Source of the DNA: CBDBLK01 sp965243145
GTDB lineage: Bacteria; Bdellovibrionota; Bacteriovoracia; Bacteriovoracales; Bacteriovoracaceae
NCBI GenBank assembly: GCA_965243145.1
Contig: CBDEUB010000002.1
Location: 1,054,001-1,118,000, forward strand
Direction: 5' to 3'
DNA length: 64,000 nucleotides
The position numbers and the translations under genes are program-made. This document shows, one piece after another, positions 33,681 through 42,341 of the stretch. How positions within the stretch are numbered: the stretch's first letter is position 1; each line of letters starts with the position of its first letter. The notes below the pieces were generated by a model. That model was not told the origin of the DNA, did no database searches, and worked only from the letters and a program-made list of their open reading frames with translations.

Positions 33681-35993
33681 TCATTTAGATGAATTCATTT
33701 TGAAGTACTGCAATTCTTTCTTTTGCAAGGCCTTCTGGGTGCGGTTGAGAGCGAGGCGCAAATTCTTGAGGCCACTGGCATTTTTTTTCTTTTTAGAAAG
33801 ACTTAATAAAAAGCGATCATAACCTTTGAAGGCCTGAACCATCCTCTTCTGCACCCGTTCGTCCAAAGACAAGGCCCAGTGTGCTGATCGAATAAAAAAG
33901 TTCAACAGGCCAGACACCACGGGTTCCGGCAGGCCATCCCGTTTCTGCATCAAGGCCAGCGCATCCAGGGCGGCAAACCCGTTCCAGGCCTTGACCCGTT
34001 CTGGCCTAAAGGCGGCCGGCCCCCTCAAAGGTTTGGCAAAGCGGAAAAATTTTCTCAAAGTCAGCAGTGACAAGTCTTCTTTTCCGCGGCGGTGTTTGGC
34101 CATCCAGGTTTCAAAATGGAGTTCCCGCAAAACCAGAACTTTCACCGAGGTCTCGCCAGTGATGAAAAAGGCGGGGTGGGCACCAAAGCGAAAGGAGGCC
34201 ATTGTTTGCGGTACATTTTCCCCCAATTCGAGCAATTCAAACAATTCCTTCCGCAAGAGAATGTAGGGATGGACGACAGGCCCTTTGGAGAGCGCCAGGC
34301 CGCTCAACTCGGTGAGAGAAAAGCGCAGCGAGGCCTCTACAATTTCCGTCCACTCGTGGGAATGCAGTGGCGACCACGCCATTTTTTTCTGGCCGAAACT
34401 CCAAGCACTGATTTGCGGAGAATGCCAGGCCAAAAAGGGATCGAGACGGCCCCAACGGCGTATTTTCTTGCCGTAGTCCAGACTGTTACCACGGCGCAAG
34501 CTCAATTCATTCTTGCCCTTGGCATCGATTAAAAGCAAGTCAAAGCTCCACTTGGGGCCTTGTCTCTTCACCAGGGGAAGTTCGATCCGATTGGAACTGG
34601 CGGGCACTTTAAACTGATGCTTCCACTGATAGACGGTGTGGGCCACACTGCGCGGAGATCTTTGGGACGACGCTGGCCCTCTGACAGAAGAGGAAAATTC
34701 AACCGACAGGGGAACTTTGTTCACATCGAAATTCAAGGGAAAGAGAAGGACGGCCGCCACCAGCAGCGGGTTTAACACGACTCCCCCGCCAAGTCCCAAC
34801 AAGGGGTGGGAATAGCCCAGGCGGGATGCCGTCACCACCTCCTTAAAACTCCTGCGCTTAAAGATCAGGGGCAGATCAAACACCAACCAGGGAAAAGTGA
34901 TCAGTCCCAAAAGTTCCCGCACCAAGGCGATCAATCGCTTGCCCAAAAAATTCCCGCCGCGATGAGTGACTCCCATAAAAAAGAGGGGCAGGGGGGCGGT
35001 CAAAACAAGCGCCGCAAGAAATCTGGCACAAATGAAAAAGATCAGAGCGGCACAAAGGGAAGTGGCATTGGAAGAGGCCAAATGCTCCAGACTTTTAAGA
35101 TGGGTGGCGACTTCCTGGGGCAACAAAGTTTTTAAAGGCAATGTTGGCCACAGTTCCGAGATCGCAGAAGCGCCCCAGAGTTGAAGGCGGTGAATTTGGC
35201 CGTCCCAATCTTCCCCCAAGACAAATTCAAAGGCCAGAGGGGAGAGGAATAGGGCCAAAAAAATTTCTATTCCCAGGCCAAAACAACGGGCGAAGGCCCC
35301 CGGGGGTATCACCCGTGCCCGACTCCCCCGGCGCGATTTTTTCGGCCCGTCTTTCGCATCCCTCTCTTCCCCGGCATCCCCTTTGAGAGCATGAAACTTG
35401 TGGGATTGAGATCTGTGTTTGCGCAATTTTCCCTTGATAGAGTCAAGGATTTGGGTTTTTCCCTTGGCCTTGTCTTCCTCGTCATCTAAAAAACCCGCAC
35501 CTGTTCCCGTGATGCCATCGGTCTCTTCCCCTTCCTCACCCTCTTCGATCTCTTCGCCTCCATCACTCTCCTGGCCCCCTTCAACCTCTTCGGCCTCTTG
35601 AGTCTCCCCGTCATCCTCCTGGAGTTCTTGGGCATCTTGAAGTTCTAGCGGGGCCTGGGATTCCTCTTCCTCCGTGGCCTCGACCTCTTCTTCGCGGATC
35701 ACCATTTTGACTTTGCCAATGGCCAATTTGTCTCCCTTTTCCAGGAGATACATTTTCCCTTGGAGAAGTTTTTGAGAACCGATTTTGGTCGAACGGTCTT
35801 CCCCCAACATGGTCAAGGTCAAAACCTGATTTTGCCGCTGAAAACTGAGGTGGATGGGAGATAGATTGTGATTTTGAATCACCACATCGGCAGAGGGATC
35901 ACTGCCAATGGTGGCCTTATCCTTGATGGTGATTTGCCGAGCGTCTTCCTTGGGAACCGCGAGGTCGAGTTTGTAGACCTTTATTGTTTCCAT
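33681..35993 (-). CDS. FHA-domain multi-pass membrane protein with acidic linker
   Basis: A 770-residue protein. Residues 1-105 form a forkhead-associated phosphothreonine-binding domain (ATIGSDPSADVVI, LSPIHLSF, GKMYLLEKGDKLAIGKVKM). Residues about 106-190 are almost only Glu, Asp, Gly and Gln; a basic stretch follows (KKSRRGSRARV). Then come membrane segments (FGLGIEIFLALFLSPLAFEF, ALIFFICARFLAALVLTAPL, VVLNPLLVAAVLLFPL) and a large C-terminal part of about 400 residues with no recognised domain. The start of the membrane part faintly recalls RDD proteins. FHA proteins usually bind targets of Ser/Thr kinases, so a signalling role is likely. A 39-codon gene lies just upstream. Confidence 0.75.
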   Translation of the reverse strand: METIKVYKLDLAVPKEDARQITIKDKATIGSDPSADVVIQNHNLSPIHLSFQRQNQVLTLTMLGEDRSTKIGSQKLLQGKMYLLEKGDKLAIGKVKMVIREEEVEATEEEESQAPLELQDAQELQEDDGETQEAEEVEGGQESDGGEEIEEGEEGEETDGITGTGAGFLDDEEDKAKGKTQILDSIKGKLRKHRSQSHKFHALKGDAGEERDAKDGPKKSRRGSRARVIPPGAFARCFGLGIEIFLALFLSPLAFEFVLGEDWDGQIHRLQLWGASAISELWPTLPLKTLLPQEVATHLKSLEHLASSNATSLCAALIFFICARFLAALVLTAPLPLFFMGVTHRGGNFLGKRLIALVRELLGLITFPWLVFDLPLIFKRRSFKEVVTASRLGYSHPLLGLGGGVVLNPLLVAAVLLFPLNFDVNKVPLSVEFSSSVRGPASSQRSPRSVAHTVYQWKHQFKVPASSNRIELPLVKRQGPKWSFDLLLIDAKGKNELSLRRGNSLDYGKKIRRWGRLDPFLAWHSPQISAWSFGQKKMAWSPLHSHEWTEIVEASLRFSLTELSGLALSKGPVVHPYILLRKELFELLELGENVPQTMASFRFGAHPAFFITGETSVKVLVLRELHFETWMAKHRRGKEDLSLLTLRKFFRFAKPLRGPAAFRPERVKAWNGFAALDALALMQKRDGLPEPVVSGLLNFFIRSAHWALSLDERVQKRMVQAFKGYDRFLLSLSKKKKNASGLKNLRLALNRTQKALQKKELQYFKMNSSK

Positions 35994-36024
35994 GGCCCGT
36001 TTATTCCCATGTTGGCGGCGTGAC

Positions 36025-36144
36025 CTAGTGGTGAGAATCGTCCATCAATTCGTCGTCAAATTGGGTGAGTGCCACCACCATGCCCAAAGGCAGGAGAATC
36101 CAACTCCCCACCAAGACCAATGCTACAAAAAAACTCCAACTCAT
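36025..36144 (-). CDS. 39-residue membrane protein upstream of the FHA gene
   Basis: An ATG with an AAGGACGG site six to ten bases upstream opens a frame of 39 codons. MSWSFFVALVLVGSWILL begins one membrane helix, and the end is strongly acidic with two His (QFDDELMDDSHH). It lies 31 nt before the FHA gene in the same direction, so the two are probably co-transcribed. The QFDD end faintly recalls the cytochrome oxidase assembly protein CcoS, but there is no oxidase gene nearby. Its good ribosome site and membrane profile support it as a real small gene. Confidence 0.55.
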   Translation of the reverse strand: MSWSFFVALVLVGSWILLPLGMVVALTQFDDELMDDSHH

Positions 36145-36226
36145 CTGATCCGTCCTTTTGAAATTCAAACTATGGCCCCATGGTATCACGATGTATGCTC
36201 TAATAAAAAACTATGATAATGGTACG

Positions 36227-36423
36227 GTAAGTGCTCACAATTTAGGTCAGATTGGGGGGAAGCGAGACAGAGCGACTGAGGTGTGCTGAAACGCACATCG
36301 CAGGGAGCGATGGCGAAACTGACCCACACGGAGTCGCCAGGAAGGCGACGAGCGACGACTGCCCTGATGGGCAGTGCCGGAGCAGGATGCGGAGGCAAGC
36401 AGGCCTGAAGTGTGAGCAGTTAC
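36227..36423 (-). repeat. Stop-codon-associated inverted-repeat element, copy 4 (long form, 197 bp)
   Basis: It has the same ends as the 127-bp form, plus about 70 extra bases (about 36334-36400) with the hairpin-forming strings GTCGCCAGGAAGGCGAC and GCCCTGATGGGC. On the minus strand it starts 22 nt after the stop of the outer-membrane gene at 36446. Its T-rich tail lies at about 36205-36222. It fills most of the 300-base gap between genes. Confidence 0.85.
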
Positions 36424-36445
36424 TCCAATTTTTTAAGGTTTGGGC

Positions 36446-37573
36446 CTACCAACGGTAGGCAATGCCGAGTTGCAGGCGGGGGCCAGTCAAAATTTTGCTA
36501 TAATTGAGGGCCTCTTCATCCTCTCCCACAATATAAGATTCCTTGCGGCGATAGTAGGAGAGAAGCAAGCGCATACCCAACCCCTGGGGCAAGTAATACT
36601 TGAGGCCGACCCCCAGTCTTAAAAACTGGGAACTGCCCAATAATTCCCGCTGGGCCTCGGTTTGGACATTCCCCGAAGAATTGTTAGTGCGGCCAATTCC
36701 CGCCGCCAAATCGGCCAGGCCGATGAGGCGGTGAGTGCTCAAGGGATCGGCCATAAAATGCCACGAAACCCCGCCCCCATATTCCAGCGCGGAATGGGAG
36801 ACGCTCCCGCCCTCCAGGGCCTGGGCCGAGGCGTTGCTCAAAGAAAGGATGCCCCTGATAGATACATTGCGTAAAAAATGATCCGTGAAGGTGAAGTATT
36901 TTTCTAGCCCCACCCCCTGGCCAAAATCGGTGGAACTGGTGGCCACCGAGGAGTCGATGTCGGAATCGGTGCGGGCGTTGAGGTGGCCCCAATGAAGCAG
37001 GCCATAAAACTCCCAAGTTCGCATTTCACCCATCCCCCCCTCGGCCGTCTCGGCCCCCGCATCGGAGATTGCACCCAAAAAACCACCCGTCTGGCCCTGT
37101 TGGGGATTCATCCCGCCTTCCTCCCCTTCCTCCAAAGACGACAATTCGTCGGCATCCTCCGGGGATTGGCCATTTTGTGCCACCACTTCAACGCCCGCCG
37201 GAACTTCCCCCTCGGGAACTTTAAAACTTTTGCTGGCATCCTGGGTGATCCTCACCGGGTGGGTGATCTTGATATTGACCACCCGATCGGGAAAAATACT
37301 GTCGCCGTCTATGATGCGGTAGAGTGACCAAATGGAGCGGGTGGGAGTGGCGCGAATGGCCACCCCCCGCGCGATCACTCCGGTGGTGAGGAAAAATCTG
37401 GCGTGATCCCCCACCACCAAACCGTCTTCCAGGCCACGGTTTAAAAGTGCCGTTTTTTTGGAACGGGACACTTTTAAAAATCGAGTGGTCAATTTTTCAT
37501 CGACCTCCAGGGCCTGCACCCCGAGCGCAAACACAAAACAAAGGCCATGGAAGGCCACACTCCATCTTTTCAT
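36446..37573 (-). CDS. Secreted outer-membrane beta-barrel-like protein with FlgT-C-like N-terminal domain
   Basis: About 375 residues with a signal peptide (MKRWSVAFHGLCFVFALGVQA). The N-terminal domain (KTALLNRGLEDGLVVGDHARFF) has the 'NRGxxxGLxxGD' turn also found in the flagellar FlgT C-terminal fold and similar proteins. A Glu/Gly-rich linker follows, then about 200 residues of alternating amphipathic strands (FYGLLHWGHLNART, YGGGVSWHFMAD, RLGVGLKYYLPQGLGMRLLLSYYRR) ending GPRLQLGIAYRW, a terminal aromatic typical of outer-membrane barrels. It is next to a longer relative in the same direction, 12 nt apart. The function is unknown. Confidence 0.75.
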   Translation of the reverse strand: MKRWSVAFHGLCFVFALGVQALEVDEKLTTRFLKVSRSKKTALLNRGLEDGLVVGDHARFFLTTGVIARGVAIRATPTRSIWSLYRIIDGDSIFPDRVVNIKITHPVRITQDASKSFKVPEGEVPAGVEVVAQNGQSPEDADELSSLEEGEEGGMNPQQGQTGGFLGAISDAGAETAEGGMGEMRTWEFYGLLHWGHLNARTDSDIDSSVATSSTDFGQGVGLEKYFTFTDHFLRNVSIRGILSLSNASAQALEGGSVSHSALEYGGGVSWHFMADPLSTHRLIGLADLAAGIGRTNNSSGNVQTEAQRELLGSSQFLRLGVGLKYYLPQGLGMRLLLSYYRRKESYIVGEDEEALNYSKILTGPRLQLGIAYRW

Positions 37574-37585
37574 ACCATCCACCTG

Positions 37586-39286
37586 CTAAAAGTAGAGACT
37601 CACGCCAAACCCCAGGTTCAACTGGTTGAGGTTAAGTTCGGTGTCAATATCTTCCCGCGAAACTTCAAGACTTCTCAATGTCATTTTTTCGTACTGAATC
37701 TGAATATTGAGGCCCAGCCCAAAACCTCTCAAATACTCCTCTTCATCCCCCTCCCGAAAGCGGTATTTGGCCCCCAGTTGAACACTCGGCAGGGCGAGAA
37801 AAAAATAATTGAGGGATGAGGGAACAGAACTTGGAACGGAACCCGCAACGGCCGCCTGTCCCCAGCGCCACCCCGCCCCCACATAAGGCATCAGGGACTT
37901 GATCGAGTTGGGAGGATTGAGAAAGTACCAACGCCCGTGAACGCCCCAACTCAGTTCAGAAAACGCGGCATTGGCCACGCCCACGGAGTACACATTGCTC
38001 CCCATAAAAACGCTTCCCCGCACAGAATAATCCCGCAAAACGGCAATGGAATTGCCCAAGGGGTATTCCAGGCCTACGGAAAAAGACTGCCCTCCCCCCT
38101 GTTCACCGGATTCCCCGCCGGCGGCGTGTTGTGACAGGGAGGAGTCGTAATGGAAACCGACTTCGGTTCCCCCCTTGCGGAAAAAAACCTGCCTTTGCCG
38201 CTCCAATTCGGCCTTAATCCCGGAGTCCACAAAAAAGCGCCTCAATTCCTCATCGTTCATATCCGCCGAAAAAGTCAGGCCTTGGGACTCGATTTGCTCA
38301 ATTGCTTCGAGGGCCATACCGCGCCTGCCGTTCTTTCCAGAATCCCGGCGGGGAGTGGAAAAACTGTGGGTGCCTGAATCCTCCACCGCTCTCGCAGTTT
38401 GCAGAAAATCGTTGTAATAATTTTTAAGCCCCAGGGGAAGGCGGTTGACTTTGTCCACGCTCGACTGGGCGGTGTAGCGCCACAGGGCCTTTTCGTGTTC
38501 GCTCTTGAGTTGATCCAAATGGGGGGGCGGCCGCGCTGGCCCAGTGAAAAAAACCGGATGCTCGGCCTGGTATTCCTCATCAAACTCCGCGCCTTGAGAT
38601 TGCCAAGCAGTGCGGGCCTGAGTTTGCAGGTGGTATTCCCCTTGTTCTCCCTGGGAACGGGTGTCCACCAACTCCCCCTCTTCCGCAATATACTCTTCCG
38701 CCCTGTCGGACACCAAATCGGGATTTTGCCCGTCTGCCAATCCCACTCGCACGGTGTGGCGGTTGCGGTAAGTCCCTCCAAAGGGACTCGTCCGCCTCAA
38801 GGCCAACAAAGTTTCCCCGGGGCGAAGGGCCGATTCCAAGGCCACTTCACGCAAGAGCCAAAAACTGTAGTTGCGGTGAACTTTGATAATCTCCGCCTCG
38901 GCCACATAGGGATAGGCCGCTTCGTCGAGTTCTCCCCCGTCCGCCTCGGCATCCTGGTAGAGTCTGGCCAGTTGCCCAACCCGCAGGCCCTCCAGGGAAC
39001 CGCGGTTGATGATAAGAGAACGGCCAGAAGAACTTATCCGCTCAATTTTCACTTGCTCCATGTCGGGAAGTTTGACCGTGGCCTCAGGCGTGGAATCATC
39101 CGCCGGCGCATCGGAAGACACCTGTTCCTCCCTCGCCAGGATTTCGGAAACCCTGGATGCCGTTGGCAAGGGGCCATCTCGAAATTGATCGCCTGGCCCG
39201 TCCAAAAAAGCATCAATGTCCTGGGCCTTGCTGGGGCCAGTGCACAGGATGGCCAAAAGAATGGCCAGGGCAGCTCTGGGGCACAT
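37586..39286 (-). CDS. Larger paralogue of the adjacent outer-membrane protein
   Basis: About 566 residues. Signal peptide MCPRAALAILLAILCTGPSKAQ. A domain with SLIINRGSLEGLRVGQLARLY matches the turn in the adjacent smaller protein. A long charged middle region (about residues 190-330) separates it from a C-terminal part rich in strands (SFSVGLEYPLGNSIAVL, SELSWGVHGRWYFLN, MPYVGAGWRWG) that ends LNLGFGVSLYF, a barrel-like terminal Phe. Both genes form an operon with this one first. They look like an ancient duplication. Start ATG 39286 is chosen for the signal peptide; a longer frame begins at 39331. Confidence 0.72.
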   Translation of the reverse strand: MCPRAALAILLAILCTGPSKAQDIDAFLDGPGDQFRDGPLPTASRVSEILAREEQVSSDAPADDSTPEATVKLPDMEQVKIERISSSGRSLIINRGSLEGLRVGQLARLYQDAEADGGELDEAAYPYVAEAEIIKVHRNYSFWLLREVALESALRPGETLLALRRTSPFGGTYRNRHTVRVGLADGQNPDLVSDRAEEYIAEEGELVDTRSQGEQGEYHLQTQARTAWQSQGAEFDEEYQAEHPVFFTGPARPPPHLDQLKSEHEKALWRYTAQSSVDKVNRLPLGLKNYYNDFLQTARAVEDSGTHSFSTPRRDSGKNGRRGMALEAIEQIESQGLTFSADMNDEELRRFFVDSGIKAELERQRQVFFRKGGTEVGFHYDSSLSQHAAGGESGEQGGGQSFSVGLEYPLGNSIAVLRDYSVRGSVFMGSNVYSVGVANAAFSELSWGVHGRWYFLNPPNSIKSLMPYVGAGWRWGQAAVAGSVPSSVPSSLNYFFLALPSVQLGAKYRFREGDEEEYLRGFGLGLNIQIQYEKMTLRSLEVSREDIDTELNLNQLNLGFGVSLYF

Positions 39287-39434
39287 TTTGTTCAACTTCT
39301 CCACACAAATTATTTTAACACAAATGGTCAAAATTTTTGCAAAAGGGCAATTCCATCACTTGCCGGGGAGTGTTTACGAATCGTAGGGAAATGGCCTATA
39401 TTGGCCTGAAACTTAAAAGGGGAGCTTTTCGGCC

Positions 39435-39626
39435 GTGGCCAAAAAAATCAAAAGGGAAATTTTCCGCTACCAGTGCAGCGTCACCGAAGAAGAATTCAAA
39501 ACCACCCGCCGGGCCGAACGGCCCGACGAACTCATCAGTGTGGCGGCCTACTACGAACTTCACCCGGAAATGGACGATCGGCCGGAAAATATCAAGCGAG
39601 AACTCGGTTTGGTCGAGACATCTTAA
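39435..39626 (+). CDS. Small conserved-looking protein of unknown function, coupled to trxB
   Basis: Sixty-three residues from a GTG start with GGGGAG nine bases upstream. The sequence is charged (KIKREIFRYQCSVTEEEF) with one Cys and HPEMDDRPE. No family is recognised. Its TAA overlaps the trxB start by one base (TAATG), so the two are translationally coupled. The ribosome site and coupling make it likely real. Confidence 0.65.
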   Translation: MAKKIKREIFRYQCSVTEEEFKTTRRAERPDELISVAAYYELHPEMDDRPENIKRELGLVETS

Positions 39627-40561
39627 TGCAAACGAGAAAAGTTATTATCGTTGGCTCAGGCCCAGCGGGCCACACTGCTGCCCTCTATGCCTCCAGGGCC
39701 AATTTGGCCCCCCTGATCATCGAGGGGCACGAACCGGGGGGGCAACTCACCACCACCACCGATGTGGAAAATTTCCCCGGTTTTCCCCAGGGAGTGATGG
39801 GGCCACAACTGATGGCCGACATGAAAAAACAGGCCGAGCGCTTTGGCAGCGAATATCTGTCTAAAACAGTCTCTGAAATCCAATTAAAAAAGCGGCCCTT
39901 CACCTTGGCCATCGCCGACGGCAGTGCCTACCTGGCGGAAAGTTTGATCATCGCCACCGGGGCCTCGGCCATGTACCTCGGACTTCCCCACGAAAAAGAA
40001 TTAATTGGCCGGGGAGTCAGTGCTTGTGCCACCTGCGACGGCTTCTTTTTTCGCGATAAAATCGTCCATGTGGTGGGCGGCGGGGACACCGCCATGGAAG
40101 AGGCCACCTTTCTGACTAAATTTGCCCGCCGCGTTTTCGTCATCCACCGCCGGGATACCCTACGGGCCTCCAAGGCCATGCAGCAAAGGGCCTTCGACAA
40201 CCCCAAAATTGAATTTTTGTGGAATACAGAAGTTTGCGAAATTCTCTTTGACGACTCTGGAGTCACTGGCCTGAAAGTCAAAGACAAGAGCACGGCAAAA
40301 GTCGCTCAAAGGGAGACTGATGCCCTGTTTATGGCGATTGGCCACCGTCCCAATACCCAATTTTTGGGTGGCCAAATCGGTACAGACGCACAAGGCTATA
40401 TCGTTCCCGTGCGCCCCCCCCACCCCGACACCAATGTGGAGGGAGTGTTCGCCTGCGGGGATGTCCAAGACTCCTACTACCGCCAGGCCATATCCGCGGC
40501 CGGTTCGGGTTGTATGGCGGCCATGCGGGCGGAGCGATTTTTAGAGGAACAAAATGGGTGA
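39626..40561 (+). CDS. trxB: Thioredoxin reductase
   Basis: FAD- and NADPH-dependent enzyme that keeps thioredoxin reduced. The frame gives 311 residues. FAD motif VIIVGSGPAGHTAALYASR, GGQLTTTTDVENFPGF, redox CATCDGFFF (CxxC), NADPH loop VVGGGDTAMEEATFL followed by VFVIHRRD, and GVFACGDVQDSYYRQAISAAGSGCMAA at the end. Length is normal. It is coupled to the small gene before it. An rpsU gene follows. Confidence 0.97.
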   Translation: MQTRKVIIVGSGPAGHTAALYASRANLAPLIIEGHEPGGQLTTTTDVENFPGFPQGVMGPQLMADMKKQAERFGSEYLSKTVSEIQLKKRPFTLAIADGSAYLAESLIIATGASAMYLGLPHEKELIGRGVSACATCDGFFFRDKIVHVVGGGDTAMEEATFLTKFARRVFVIHRRDTLRASKAMQQRAFDNPKIEFLWNTEVCEILFDDSGVTGLKVKDKSTAKVAQRETDALFMAIGHRPNTQFLGGQIGTDAQGYIVPVRPPHPDTNVEGVFACGDVQDSYYRQAISAAGSGCMAAMRAERFLEEQNG

Positions 40562-40598
40562 CTCCTGGACTCTTTTCTGCTAATAGCATAGTATGGTG

Positions 40599-40629
40599 AT
40601 CTGGCGGGGAAAAACCCCCTGGGCCAGAT
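40599..40629 (+). promoter_or_regulatory. Strong hairpin in the trxB-rpsU interval
   Basis: ATCTGGC at 40599-40605 pairs perfectly with GCCAGAT at 40623-40629, enclosing GGGG/CCCC around an A-rich loop. No T-run follows, so it is not a standard terminator. It lies in the presumed 5' leader of rpsU, 43 bases before the start codon. Confidence 0.6.
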
Positions 40630-40671
40630 GAAAAATGGGAGTTGAAATTGCTGGGGAATGAGGGCATTTTA

Positions 40672-40899
40672 ATGGGCAAGATGAACAGTATAGAAGTCAA
40701 AGTCACCGATCGGGACAATGTCAACTATGTCCTCAAACGGTTTAAACGCCAGTGTGAGGCCTTTGGCGTTATCCGGGAATATAAAAAGAGAGAGGCCTAT
40801 AAAAAACCTTCAGTTAAGCGCAAAGAAAAGATCGATGCCGCAGAAAAACGCCGCCTAAAAGAGCAGCGCAAACTTATGCGCAGACGCAGTAAGATATAA
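40672..40899 (+). CDS. rpsU: 30S ribosomal protein S21
   Basis: Seventy-five residues. SIEVKVTDRDNVNYVLKRFKRQCEAFGVIREYKKREAYKKPS is the typical bS21 core, and the C-terminal half is a Lys/Arg-rich helix. The start is ATG 40672, preceded by GAGGG; a second ATG at 40681 (MNSIEVKV) is also possible. It follows trxB by about 110 bases. A strong hairpin lies in its leader and a 127-bp repeat element begins 1 nt after the stop. Confidence 0.95.
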   Translation: MGKMNSIEVKVTDRDNVNYVLKRFKRQCEAFGVIREYKKREAYKKPSVKRKEKIDAAEKRRLKEQRKLMRRRSKI

Positions 40900-40900
40900 T

Positions 40901-41027
40901 ATAAGTGCTCACACTTTACGCCATCTTGTGACTCAGCTTCACCGTCACTCCTTGCGATGTGCTTTGTGCACACCTCAGTCGTTCCGTCTTGCTTCATCCC
41001 AATCTGACGCAAATTGTGAGCACTTAC
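40901..41027 (+). repeat. Stop-codon-associated inverted-repeat element, copy 5 (127 bp)
   Basis: It starts directly behind the rpsU stop (TAAGTGCTCACACTTTACG) and ends TTGTGAGCACTTAC. A weaker T-rich tail (CTTACTTTTTCCC) follows at about 41039-41051. With the tail it fills most of the gap 40900-41152. Confidence 0.85.
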
Positions 41028-41152
41028 CCTGCTTTGATTCCTTACTTTTTCCCTCGATTGACATCCCCTGCACAAACTTGAAACACTGGGGATAGAGACT
41101 CGCATCTTTTGCAAGGAAGCAAGAAGGCCCAACTCAAACCAAGGGAGGGTTT

Positions 41153-42007
41153 TTGCCGTCGGACAAGGCCAGGGAAGGTCACACACTTTTTAACTACAAT
41201 ACCCTCCACATAACTTGCGACACCAAAAGGCGAAGTCTTGGTGTCTTTCTCGACCGCCCCGAATCCCATTCGGCCATCAATGTCGAAATGCTCTTTGAGT
41301 TGGAGGGACTTTTGAACTGGCTCTCCTCCCACCTGGAGATCAATGCCATCTGCCTCTCCTCCACCGGAAACACTTTTTGCAATGGCCTCGACCAAAGCGA
41401 ATGGCGCGCCATGAATCGCGATAAGTTGCATAAATACCTGGTCAAATTCCAAAAGCTGCTGAGTGGCCTGCAACACCTGCCCCAAACTGTCCTGTGCGAC
41501 ATGAAAGGAGGGGCCGCGGGCATGGGCATCGAATTGGCCATGGCAGCGGACATTCGCATCGCCGAAAAAAACTGCACCGTAGATTTTGACTTTTTGCAGA
41601 AAGGGCGGATTCCCTGCGCTGGGGGAATTTCCCACTTGGCCCAATTAGTGGGTTCCTCTCTGGCCAAGCAGTGGCTTTTGTCTTCCGCCCAACTCGACGG
41701 AAAACAGCTTTGCCAGGCCGGATTAATTCTGGAATGTTACGGAAAACAAAACCCGCGGGACAATATTTTGGCGCAAATCGCCCGCCAATCCCCCGTCGCC
41801 CGGATTCAGGCCAAGCGCGGGCTTTTGGAGTTTTCCACTCCCGAGTGGGAGCGCGGCCAAAAATACGAACTGGCCTTTGCCCTGGCGGCCCTGGAGTCGG
41901 ACGACTGGAAAAAAAACTGTCCCGAAGAATTTATTAGCGCCCGCCAAATGGCCGCCAAAGTCAAGCAAAACGACTTGAAATCGTTTCCCGAAGGGGAATT
42001 GTTTTAG
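41153..42007 (+). CDS. Enoyl-CoA hydratase/isomerase family protein
   Basis: A 284-residue crotonase-fold protein. GVFLDRPESHSAINVEML, ICLSSTGNTFCNGLDQSEW (oxyanion-hole segment), and DMKGGAAGMGIELAMAADIRIAEKNCTVDF (second oxyanion strand) are visible; FLQKGRIPCAGGISHLAQLVG follows. The catalytic Glu pair of true hydratases is not obvious, so isomerase, hydrolase or another activity is possible. The start is a TTG at 41153 directly after an AAGGGAGG ribosome site; no ATG gives the full domain. Confidence 0.82.
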   Translation: MPSDKAREGHTLFNYNTLHITCDTKRRSLGVFLDRPESHSAINVEMLFELEGLLNWLSSHLEINAICLSSTGNTFCNGLDQSEWRAMNRDKLHKYLVKFQKLLSGLQHLPQTVLCDMKGGAAGMGIELAMAADIRIAEKNCTVDFDFLQKGRIPCAGGISHLAQLVGSSLAKQWLLSSAQLDGKQLCQAGLILECYGKQNPRDNILAQIARQSPVARIQAKRGLLEFSTPEWERGQKYELAFALAALESDDWKKNCPEEFISARQMAAKVKQNDLKSFPEGELF

Positions 42008-42017
42008 GAGGCCCTCA

Positions 42018-42341
42018 ATGATTTTGGCCAAGTTTTTGCTCATCCTCTCTCTGATGCTCTCCTTTGCTTGCAACAGGGAATCTGAGAATAGCAGTTCGGC
42101 CAAGTTGGGCCTGGTGGACGGAGAGGGCCAAGCAGTTCAAGCATCCACTTGTCACTTGCCCGGCCTCATCAGTGATTTTTGGCAAGTCGATGAAGAGACG
42201 GTGGAAAAACTCTTTGACATTGCTGAAAAAATTGATCCTCAAGAGAGGAACAGACTTATGCAAAAGGCCTTACAATACCTCCAACGCTATGGCCGGCGCA
42301 GATTGTTTATGCAGGGATTGCAGGACATCCAAAACCAGTAG
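42018..42341 (+). CDS. Small lipoprotein of unknown function
   Basis: A 107-residue protein with a lipoprotein signal (MILAKFLLILSLMLSFAC, Cys at 18). The mature part is short, polar and helical toward the end (QVDEETVEKLFDIAEKID, RNRLMQKALQYLQRYG). It has an AGGAGG site overlapping the stop region of the gene before, so both are one operon. No family recognised. Confidence 0.75.
   Translation: MILAKFLLILSLMLSFACNRESENSSSAKLGLVDGEGQAVQASTCHLPGLISDFWQVDEETVEKLFDIAEKIDPQERNRLMQKALQYLQRYGRRRLFMQGLQDIQNQ

Noticed and set aside
38399..39409. Long plus-strand open frame (about 336 codons)
   Set aside because: It is antisense to the signal-peptide-bearing outer-membrane protein gene, has no recognisable domain and no good ribosome site.
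40599..40629. Hairpin after trxB as an intrinsic terminator
   Set aside because: There is no T-run after the stem; it is listed as a leader structure instead.
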